From Bacteroidales bacterium (GTDB taxonomy: Bacteria; Bacteroidota; Bacteroidia; Bacteroidales; VadinHA17), in assembly GCA_013314865.1 (NCBI GenBank), contig JABUEV010000132.1:1-6826 (forward strand): a stretch of 6,826 nt of DNA, given 5' to 3'. This document shows positions 1 to 5,842 of the stretch, one piece after another. Every line of letters starts with the position of its first letter. The stretch's first letter is position 1. Under the pieces are notes generated by a model, which saw only the letters and a list, made by a program, of their open reading frames with translations, made no database searches and was not told the origin of the DNA. Position numbers and translations under genes: made by a program.

Positions 1-389
1 TTCCCACTCTGCTTCCCGGTTCCGTCCTTTTTCTTGGACTTCCATTACCACCAGCACGCAGGATGATAGATGCAGGCCTGCCTGTTGCTCTTGCTTCTGA
101 CTATAATCCCGGATCTTCACCTACAGGGAACATGAAACTAATTATGTCGCTGGGATGCCTGATGTTTAAATTACTGCCCGAGGAGGCCATTAACGCCGTG
201 ACTGTCAATTCGGCATACGCAATGGGATTGTCCGAAACTCATGGTTCAATTGCAAAAGGGAAAACTGCTAACCTTTTTATCACCGCAGAAATTCCTTCAT
301 ATGAGTACTTTCCGTATGCTTTCGGAACCAACCTTATTGATACGATTATACTTAAAGGCAACATAATTAAAAGAAATATTAAAAATTAA
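1..389 (+). CDS. hutI: Imidazolonepropionase (HutI), C-terminal 128 residues, 5' end outside window
   Basis: Cytoplasmic metal-dependent amidohydrolase of histidine degradation that opens imidazolone-5-propionate to N-formimino-L-glutamate. The reading frame is open from base 3 and ends in TAA at 387-389. The fragment begins with PTLLPGSVLFL and continues with ALASDYNPGSSPT, the family signature around the last metal-ligand aspartate (fragment residue 33, bases 99-101); B. subtilis HutI has its zinc-binding Asp at the equivalent place. The end, with GSIAKGKTANLFI and a short beta tail, is the usual amidohydrolase C-terminal sandwich. About 290 residues carrying the other metal ligands lie upstream of the window. 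The ATG at 63 is an internal methionine, not the start, because homology runs straight through it. The next gene uses its product, so the two probably form part of a hut operon. Confidence 0.95.
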   Translation, partial: PTLLPGSVLFLGLPLPPARRMIDAGLPVALASDYNPGSSPTGNMKLIMSLGCLMFKLLPEEAINAVTVNSAYAMGLSETHGSIAKGKTANLFITAEIPSYEYFPYAFGTNLIDTIILKGNIIKRNIKN

Positions 390-394
390 CAATA

Positions 395-412
395 GTGCCG
401 GCTATCCGGTAC
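395..412 (+). other. Intercistronic hairpin between hutI and ftcD
   Basis: Six bases after the hutI stop, GTGCCGG (395-401) can pair with CCGGTAC (406-412) through seven base pairs, one of them G-U, closing a four-base CTAT loop. No T-run follows on the + strand (the next bases are CAAATAAAGAAC), so it is not a classical intrinsic terminator. It could shape mRNA stability or processing between the two hut genes, or do nothing. The remainder of the 390-434 gap is A-rich and has no clear Shine-Dalgarno sequence, as is common in Bacteroidota. Confidence 0.4.
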
Positions 413-434
413 CAAATAAAGAACTAATTCTGTT

Positions 435-2150
435 ATGGTTAAGAAAATTCTTGAATGCGTTCCCAATTTCAGCGAGGGCAGAGATATGAACATTATAAGG
501 CAGATAACTGATGTTATTGAAGCTGTGGAAGGTGTCAGTCTGCTCAATGTTGACCCCGGAAGGGATACAAACCGCACGGTTGTGACCTTTGCAGGTACGC
601 CCGATGAGGTTTGTGAGGCTGCCTTTCTGGCTGTAAAAAAAGCTGCCGAACTTATTGACATGTCAAAACACAGAGGAGCACACCCCAGGATGGGAGCAAC
701 TGATGTCTGCCCGCTGGTGCCTGTTAGAGGAATAACAATGGAAGAGACAGTAGTTCTTGCACGAAAACTTGCGGAAAGAATCGGAAACGAGCTTGGCATT
801 CCGGTTTATTGTTATGAGAATGCAGCATTTGAAGAAAAAAGAAGAGACCTGGCAAATTGCAGGGCAGGGGAGTATGAGGGGCTGAAGAAAAAACTTTCCG
901 ATCCTGCATGGAAGCCCGATTTCGGTCCGGCCATCTTCAATCCTAGATCAGGCGCTACTGCAGTGGGAGCAAGGGATTTTCTGATAGCTTTCAATGTAAA
1001 CCTGAATACAACATCCGTAAGAAGGGCAAATGCCATTGCTTATGATATAAGGGAGAAAGGAAGGCCAATGAGGGAGGGAAACAGCCTTACCGGAAAAATA
1101 GTGAAAGATAAGGAAGGAAATCCTTTGATGATACCCGGTTCGCTTAAACATGTAAAGGCAATAGGATGGTACATTGAAGAGTATGGAATTGCACAGGTTT
1201 CCATGAATCTGACAAATATTTCAGAAACTCCGCTTCACATTGCATTCGACGAGGCATGCCGCAAGGCCGAAGCACGGGGAGTGAGAGTAACAGGCTCTGA
1301 ACTTGTCGGACTAATACCGCTGAAGGCTATGCTTGAAGCCGGAAGGTATTATCTTGAGAAACAACAGCGCTCATCCGGTGTGCCGGACAAGGAACTTATA
1401 AAAATCGCAGTAAGATCTCTCGGTTTAAATGATATTCGGCCATTCAATCCTGAAGAAAAAATCATAGAATATATTCTTGGAAGGAATGAAAGGAAGAAAA
1501 AACTGAAAGACTTGTCTCTTGAGGAGTATATGAATAAGACAGCTTCAGAATCCCCGGCTCCGGGAGGTGGATCAGCCTCAGCTTATATCGGAGCCCTGGG
1601 CTCAGCTCTTGGCACTATGGTGGCAAACCTCTCAGGCCATAAAAGAGGTTGGGACGAAAAATGGAAGGAATTTTCTGACTGGGCATGCAAGGGGAAGGAA
1701 ATCCAGAACAGGCTTCTTGAACTTGTAGATGAGGATACTGATGCATATAATAAAATTATAGAAGCCCGTTCCCTTCCTTCTGAAACAGAAGCCCTGAAAC
1801 AGGAAAGGGATAAGAATATTCAGGAAGCTGTAAAACAAGCTGTTATGGTTCCTTTTAAAGTCATGGAGACTGCTTTTTCAGCCTTTGGACTTATAAGGGA
1901 AATGGTGGAAAAAGGCCTCCCGGGATCAGTAACTGATGCAGGGGTTGGAGCCCTTGCTTTGCTTGCCTGCATAAAAGGAGCCTTTCTTAATATCAAAATA
2001 AATGCATCAGGCCTCCGTGATGAAAAATTCATGAAGGATATCCTGATGAGAGCATGCGATATCGAATCAAAAGCTATGATGGAGGAAGATGCAATAATAA
2101 AACTGGTCAATTCAAGAATCTGTCCTGAGAAAAAACAGCAGGGATCATAA
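435..2150 (+). CDS. ftcD: Bifunctional glutamate formiminotransferase / formiminotetrahydrofolate cyclodeaminase (FTCD fusion)
   Basis: Two consecutive enzymes in one 571-residue chain. The N-terminal half moves the formimino group of formiminoglutamate to tetrahydrofolate, releasing glutamate; the C-terminal half deaminates formimino-THF to methenyl-THF and ammonia. Residues 1-16 (MVKKILECVPNFSEGR) are the canonical formiminotransferase start, which fixes the ATG at 435. DPGRDTNRTVVTFAGTP (40-56) and HRGAHPRMGATD (79-90) follow; His83 matches the catalytic His82 of the mammalian enzyme. GARDFLIAFNVNL (178-190) opens the second formiminotransferase subdomain, which ends near residue 305. After a charged linker (about 306-360), the cyclodeaminase begins with SPAPGGGSASAY (373-384), has an acidic DEDTDAYN segment (432-439), and is mostly helical to the end. 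Vertebrate FTCD is about 541 residues, so this copy is complete and slightly long. No signal peptide; cytoplasmic. It follows hutI by 45 bases on the same strand. Confidence 0.96.
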   Translation: MVKKILECVPNFSEGRDMNIIRQITDVIEAVEGVSLLNVDPGRDTNRTVVTFAGTPDEVCEAAFLAVKKAAELIDMSKHRGAHPRMGATDVCPLVPVRGITMEETVVLARKLAERIGNELGIPVYCYENAAFEEKRRDLANCRAGEYEGLKKKLSDPAWKPDFGPAIFNPRSGATAVGARDFLIAFNVNLNTTSVRRANAIAYDIREKGRPMREGNSLTGKIVKDKEGNPLMIPGSLKHVKAIGWYIEEYGIAQVSMNLTNISETPLHIAFDEACRKAEARGVRVTGSELVGLIPLKAMLEAGRYYLEKQQRSSGVPDKELIKIAVRSLGLNDIRPFNPEEKIIEYILGRNERKKKLKDLSLEEYMNKTASESPAPGGGSASAYIGALGSALGTMVANLSGHKRGWDEKWKEFSDWACKGKEIQNRLLELVDEDTDAYNKIIEARSLPSETEALKQERDKNIQEAVKQAVMVPFKVMETAFSAFGLIREMVEKGLPGSVTDAGVGALALLACIKGAFLNIKINASGLRDEKFMKDILMRACDIESKAMMEEDAIIKLVNSRICPEKKQQGS

Positions 2151-2156
2151 CTGCCG
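2130..2156 (-). terminator. Candidate intrinsic terminator of the NlpC/P60 gene, embedded in the 3' end of ftcD
   Basis: Read on the minus strand just past the peptidase stop codon, CGGCAG (2156-2151) pairs with CTGCTG (2141-2136) through six base pairs including one G-U, around a nine-base loop, and is followed at once by six T (2135-2130). That is stem plus U-tract order for minus-strand transcription only; in the plus direction the hairpin is followed by GTTCAC, so it would not end the ftcD transcript. The stem is short and the loop rather large, so efficiency is uncertain. The bases also encode the last residues of FTCD (KKQQGS) and its stop. Confidence 0.4.
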
Positions 2157-2158
2157 GT

Positions 2159-2923
2159 TCACAGCTTTATTCTGCGAATCGTGCGGAGAAAATGCGAATA
2201 TCTCTTTTCATCTGTGCGGTAAATACCCTGATGATCAATTGTGTCAATCCTGACTCTTCCTGATGCATGAATAACCAGTCCCTGGGAAATAATCATCCCT
2301 ACATGTGATATTCTGCCTCTTTCGTTATCAAAGAAAACCAGGTCGCCGGGTATTGCCTCCGAAATAAAACTGATACACTCTCCTGCCTCGGCCTGCTTGT
2401 TACTGTCGCGGGCTATTGGAATGCCATGTATCTTATACACAAGCTGAGTAAAACCCGAACAGTCAATTCCTGAAGGTATTCTACCTCCCCAAATATAGGG
2501 GCTGTTTATAAACTTGAGTGCAGTATCTGCAATAGACTCACTGCAAATGATATAACTCTCCGAGAAATCCTTCGGAGCAGTATAGGTTTTGTCTGCAAGA
2601 GTGAAAGTTCCTGCTTTAAAATCCGGATTGTATATTTCACATCCTGCTTCAAGTACAAATCTTGTATTATCATGCCTCTTACAAGCCATCGGACGGTTAA
2701 GAACGTATCCCTTTGAATCGTCTGTTTCACTAACCTGCTGAAAATGATTTAAATCAACCCATCCTGTATAATTGTCATACTGAGTTCTGATCCTTGCCCA
2801 ATGACCGAATTTTTCAATTATTGAGTACTTTTCGCCAAAAAGAATCTGACTAAGCATTTCCGATCTATGCGAAGGTGCTGAACGCAGAGGTACAAATACA
2901 TTATCACAAATGAAATTTTCCAT
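2159..2923 (-). CDS. NlpC/P60 (C40) cysteine peptidase with N-terminal SH3b domain, YkfC-like, probably cytoplasmic
   Basis: Predicted gamma-D-glutamyl-diamino acid endopeptidase acting on peptidoglycan stem peptides. The 254-residue protein opens directly with a bacterial SH3 domain (about 8-63; LFGEKYSIIEKFGHWARIR, then YTGWVDL). A second SH3-like segment is plausible at about 75-120. The catalytic domain (about 128-250) has PYIWGG (142-147) and GIDCSGF (152-158) with nucleophile Cys155, then GDLVFFDN, SHVGM with His207 and IHASG with His219, so the Cys-His-His catalytic set is intact. The N-terminus (MENFICDNVFVPL) has no signal peptide or lipobox, and the SH3 domain begins at once, leaving no room for one. 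This favours an intracellular role on imported muropeptides, as in YkfC of Bacillus and Bacteroides, over secreted wall cleavage. The gene stands alone between convergent ftcD (8-base gap) and the divergent pgpH-like gene. Substrate specificity is inferred from the family. Confidence 0.9.
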   Translation of the reverse strand: MENFICDNVFVPLRSAPSHRSEMLSQILFGEKYSIIEKFGHWARIRTQYDNYTGWVDLNHFQQVSETDDSKGYVLNRPMACKRHDNTRFVLEAGCEIYNPDFKAGTFTLADKTYTAPKDFSESYIICSESIADTALKFINSPYIWGGRIPSGIDCSGFTQLVYKIHGIPIARDSNKQAEAGECISFISEAIPGDLVFFDNERGRISHVGMIISQGLVIHASGRVRIDTIDHQGIYRTDEKRYSHFLRTIRRIKL

Positions 2924-2942
2924 AAGAAAAACCGGTTTGAAG

Positions 2943-2950
2943 CAAAATTA
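2943..2950 (-). promoter_or_regulatory. Candidate -7 promoter box for the NlpC/P60 gene
   Basis: On the minus strand the octamer TAATTTTG fits the Bacteroidota -7 consensus TAnnTTTG at every defined base, and it ends 19 bases before the ATG at 2923, which implies a short 5' leader. I see no TTTG or TTG -33 box at the usual spacing upstream (about 2969-2974), so the call rests on the -7 box and its position alone. The palindrome AAACCGGTTT (2929-2938) sits at the expected transcription start. Confidence 0.4.
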
Positions 2951-2996
2951 CTAAATATTCACCGAAGGATTCATCCATTTCTCATCTCATGATTTA

Positions 2997-3020
2997 ATAA
3001 AACAGTCTTTGATGTTTTAT
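2997..3020. promoter_or_regulatory. Perfect 8+8 base inverted repeat in the divergent control region
   Basis: ATAAAACA (2997-3004) is repeated as its exact reverse complement TGTTTTAT (3013-3020) with an eight-base spacer. It lies in the 155-base region between the divergent peptidase and pgpH-like genes, about 60 bases before the pgpH-like ATG. The geometry would suit a dimeric regulator site. The arms are AT-rich and no T-run follows in a sensible position, so I do not read it as a terminator. No regulator is encoded in the window, so the binding partner is unknown. Confidence 0.35.
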
Positions 3021-3035
3021 ACATAAGAAATTGCA

Positions 3036-3043
3036 TATTTTTA
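3036..3043 (+). promoter_or_regulatory. Weak candidate -7 promoter box for the pgpH-like gene
   Basis: TATTTTTA matches TAnnTTTG except for the last base and lies 35 bases before the ATG at 3079. A TTTG at 3008-3011 could act as the -33 box, but the 24-base spacing is longer than the usual 19-21 bases. It is the best plus-strand candidate in the region, held with low confidence. Confidence 0.22.
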
Positions 3044-3078
3044 CGTATGTAATTAAAGATTTCACCAGGCCTGCCAGT

Positions 3079-5199
3079 ATGAAGGATTTTATAAAAAACG
3101 GCAACCCCGGGAAAAAATACCTGTTTCACCTTGGTTTTTTCATAGCCAGTGTATTCATAATAACAGGAATCTCCCCCCGCGAAGGTAAATTCAGATATGA
3201 ATTTCAAAAGGGAAGGCCATGGCTTCAGTCATCACTGATTGCTCCATGGGACTTCCCAATACTCAAACCTGAAAACATAATAGCAAAGGAGGTTGACAGT
3301 ATTAACAGGAATTTTACCCCGTATTTCAATTATGATCAGAATGTGGAAGTCCAGGAAGTCAAAAATTTTTCAGGTTACCTGGATAACCTGAGGAAGAGTT
3401 TCGAATCGGAAAACAGGTCACTTTCTGATCTCTCATACAATACTGCAAAAAGGGAACTTGTGCAGATCCTTTCCGGAATTTACCGGAAAGGCATCGTCGG
3501 TGTAAATGATGTTCTTGCATCTGCCGACAGGGAAAAAGGTTCATTAATAGTCCTTACAGGAAGGATAGGGGAGCAGAGAAAAATATCTGATGTGTTCGGA
3601 CAGAAAGATGCGTACCAGTTTGCCATTGGAAAAAGGGACGAGTTAGCTGCGAAATTGTCGTCGCCAGGGAATAACAATCTGGGCACTTTTATATCATCAG
3701 TCTCTTTTTATGATTTTATCAGGCCTAATCTTTTCTATGACCAGTCAACCTCCAGTGCTGTTAAAGAAAAACTTTTAAAAAGCATCAGTCACAGTTATGG
3801 CCTGGTACAGCAGGGTGAACTTATTATCTCAAGGGGAGAAATTGTCACTGAATCGAAATTCAGGGTTCTTGAATCACTCAAAAGCGAGTATGAAAAGAGA
3901 TTGGGTCAGCATGGAAGATGGCTAGTACTGGTGGGTCGTTTTATCCTTATTGCAGCATGTTACATTATTCTTTATCTTTTTATGTATCATCACCGGCTTG
4001 ATATACTCAATTCAACACAAAAGACATTCTTCATTATTCTTGTCATACTGCTTTTCCAGATTTTAACCAGGTTGATGACATACCTGCCTGCAGAATGGAT
4101 TTTTATAGTGCCTTTTGCACTGATAGCCATACTTATAAGGACATTCTACGATTCTCGGCTTGCACTTTTTGTTCACCTGACTTCTGTTTTGCTTGCCGGA
4201 TTAATCGTTCCAAACTCATTTGAGTTCATTTTCATTAACCTTCTGGCAGGTGTCATTGCAATTTTTTCTCTAACAAATACATACAAACGCGCGAAGCTCT
4301 TTTTCACGGCATTGATGGTTTTTCTTACATATTCAGTTGTATATTTTGGCATAGGTATAATGCAGGAAGGAACGCTTGCAAACATGAACTGGAAGAATTA
4401 CTCGTTTTTTGCAGGAAACGGAGTACTGGTTCTTCTAGCATATCCTCTTATTTTTGTTTTTGAAAAGACATTTATGTTCCTCTCTGATGCCACATTGTTT
4501 GAGCTTTCGGACACAAACCAGCCTCTTCTCAGGAAGCTGGCTGATGAGGCACCCGGTTCTTTTCAGCATTCACTCCAGGTTGCAAACCTTGCAGAAGAAG
4601 CTGCCCGCGAAATAGGAGCAAACCACCTACTTGTAAGAACCGGTGCTTTATACCATGATGTCGGTAAAATTGTAAATGCAGGGTATTTTATTGAAAACCA
4701 GTCTGAAGGATTTAGCCCCCATGATTCACTTGATCCCCTCAAGAGCGCTAAAATCATTATTGATCATGTCTCAGAAGGCGTTAACCTGGCCAGGAAATAC
4801 AAACTGCCTTCACAGATTATAGATTTTATTCAGACTCATCATGGTACATCCGTGGCGTACTATTTTTTCAAAAAATATATGGACCAGAATCCCCGAAGCA
4901 TCGGAATGGAAAAGGAGTTTTCATACCATGGTCCTAAACCTTTTTCAAAAGAGACTGCCATAGTTATGATGGCAGATGCAGTCGAGGCATCATCAAGAAC
5001 TATTACCGGATACTCAGAGGAAAATATCAGTGAACTGGTTGAAAGGATAACCTATCTGCAGGAACAGGATGGTCAGTTTGGAGACACTCCACTGACTTTC
5101 AGGGATATATCCGAAATAAAAAATGTATTTGTCAAAAGATTGTCAAATATTTACCATGCGAGGATAATTTACCCAAGAAGGGAAAATCCCAGGGTTTAA
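3079..5199 (+). CDS. pgpH: 7TM-HD family membrane phosphohydrolase, probable cyclic-di-AMP phosphodiesterase (PgpH-like)
   Basis: Predicted inner-membrane enzyme hydrolysing cyclic-di-AMP to pApA, a signal tied to osmotic and wall homeostasis. The 706-residue protein has one N-terminal membrane helix (about 13-31), an extracytoplasmic 7TMR-HDED domain (about 35-270, beginning near PWDFPILKPENIIAKE), seven membrane helices (about 281-461), and a cytoplasmic HD domain to the end. The HD metal ligands are all visible: His497 (SFQHS), His526-Asp527 (LYHDVGK), His563, His587-His588 (QTHHG) and Asp633 (MMADAVEAS). The spacing between them closely follows the ligand set I recall for Listeria PgpH. 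The family's HDIG appears here as HDVG. I chose the ATG at 3079; an in-frame TTG at 3031 would add 16 non-hydrophobic residues and overlap the likely promoter. The TAA overlaps the stop of convergent lolA. Substrate is inferred from the family; architecture is certain. Confidence 0.9.
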   Translation: MKDFIKNGNPGKKYLFHLGFFIASVFIITGISPREGKFRYEFQKGRPWLQSSLIAPWDFPILKPENIIAKEVDSINRNFTPYFNYDQNVEVQEVKNFSGYLDNLRKSFESENRSLSDLSYNTAKRELVQILSGIYRKGIVGVNDVLASADREKGSLIVLTGRIGEQRKISDVFGQKDAYQFAIGKRDELAAKLSSPGNNNLGTFISSVSFYDFIRPNLFYDQSTSSAVKEKLLKSISHSYGLVQQGELIISRGEIVTESKFRVLESLKSEYEKRLGQHGRWLVLVGRFILIAACYIILYLFMYHHRLDILNSTQKTFFIILVILLFQILTRLMTYLPAEWIFIVPFALIAILIRTFYDSRLALFVHLTSVLLAGLIVPNSFEFIFINLLAGVIAIFSLTNTYKRAKLFFTALMVFLTYSVVYFGIGIMQEGTLANMNWKNYSFFAGNGVLVLLAYPLIFVFEKTFMFLSDATLFELSDTNQPLLRKLADEAPGSFQHSLQVANLAEEAAREIGANHLLVRTGALYHDVGKIVNAGYFIENQSEGFSPHDSLDPLKSAKIIIDHVSEGVNLARKYKLPSQIIDFIQTHHGTSVAYYFFKKYMDQNPRSIGMEKEFSYHGPKPFSKETAIVMMADAVEASSRTITGYSEENISELVERITYLQEQDGQFGDTPLTFRDISEIKNVFVKRLSNIYHARIIYPRRENPRV

Positions 5200-5831
5200 C
5201 GCATGTCAATCACTTCAACATCTTTGTATTTTGAGGGCTGAAAACTAAATTCCGGAGGATCATGTTTTTCCTTGAGGCTGAAGTACTTTACATTGACTGT
5301 TATTGTTACTCCACCCTTGGTCTTGTATTCAAGGCTCTTAAGTTCTGAAGCCTGTTTGCTGATATTGAGCCTTATTCTGATGAAATCGCTTTCCAGGTCT
5401 TCCGGATAGAGATCGATAAGATACCCGTCAGGCCGCTCTTCCAACAGCCTTTTCTTATATCCCTCCTTATACATTGTAAAAATGGAGGCTGGCTGACTGA
5501 AAAAGCTTTTATCATTTTTGTCGGGCTTTGTAATTGTGACCTCTTTTTCAGCCGGGAGATAGCTCCATGAGGTTTCACCGTTAAACCAGATGATATTGTC
5601 CGGAAGTTCAAGCCGGTATTTGTCCTTACTGAGAATTACACTTCCGGATATTGTTTTTGTGGTGTTCTCAATCTGGTCATTTGTTGTCATGTCGAATTTC
5701 ATCGATACTGAAGGAGCCGCCATCGCTGCAGACGAAAACCTGTCAAGAATCTTTACAGCTTCCGGGTCGTTTTGTCCTGCTGTTTTGACAATTGCCACTA
5801 CTGATATGCAGAAAAATAGAAAAATCCTCAT
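5196..5831 (-). CDS. lolA: Outer-membrane lipoprotein carrier protein LolA
   Basis: Periplasmic chaperone that takes lipoproteins released by the LolCDE-type transporter and ferries them to the outer membrane. The 211-residue protein starts MRIFLFFCISVVAIV, a signal peptide with a likely cut after Thr-Ala-Gly (17-19), leaving Gln20 first. The mature part shows the LolA pattern of alternating beta strands: FDMTT, SGSVILSKDKYRLE, IIWFNGETSWSYLPAEKEV (a typical stretch), and the closing strand EVIDMR. The length is normal. The ATG at 5831 is preferred over an in-frame ATG at 5891, which would put 20 polar residues before the signal peptide and overlap ftsK. The start is 11 bases after the ftsK stop, preceded by AGGGA as a modest ribosome-binding site, so it is probably co-transcribed with ftsK; the same order occurs in E. 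coli. The gene end overlaps the pgpH-like gene end. Confidence 0.9.
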   Translation of the reverse strand: MRIFLFFCISVVAIVKTAGQNDPEAVKILDRFSSAAMAAPSVSMKFDMTTNDQIENTTKTISGSVILSKDKYRLELPDNIIWFNGETSWSYLPAEKEVTITKPDKNDKSFFSQPASIFTMYKEGYKKRLLEERPDGYLIDLYPEDLESDFIRIRLNISKQASELKSLEYKTKGGVTITVNVKYFSLKEKHDPPEFSFQPSKYKDVEVIDMR

Positions 5832-5842
5832 GAATCCCTGTT

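Noticed and set aside
386..799. 137-residue open frame on the minus strand over the start of ftcD
   Set aside because: It lies opposite the strongly conserved formiminotransferase N-terminus and has a low-complexity Ser/Thr/Pro-rich product with no recognisable motif; a shadow frame.
862..869. GGGCAGGG, an exact match to the E. coli FtsK-orienting sequence GGGNAGGG
   Set aside because: One hit in coding sequence is near chance expectation (about 0.2-0.3 per window by rough estimate), and this motif is not known to be the orienting sequence in Bacteroidota. A genome-wide strand-skew test would be needed.
3020..3051. TACATA / TATGTA inverted pair flanking the weak pgpH-like -7 box
   Set aside because: Six-base arms with a 20-base spacer are expected by chance in such AT-rich sequence.
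3031..3078. In-frame TTG start adding 16 residues to the pgpH-like protein
   Set aside because: The extra residues (beginning HIFTYVIKDFTRPAS after the start) are not typical of the family N-terminus, TTG is a rare start, and the best promoter candidate would fall inside it. ATG at 3079 precedes the membrane helix at the usual distance.
5180..5190. GGGA-AAA-TCCC as a terminator for the pgpH-like gene or lolA
   Set aside because: Only four base pairs with a three-base loop, before the pgpH-like stop on the plus strand and with no adjoining T-run on either strand.
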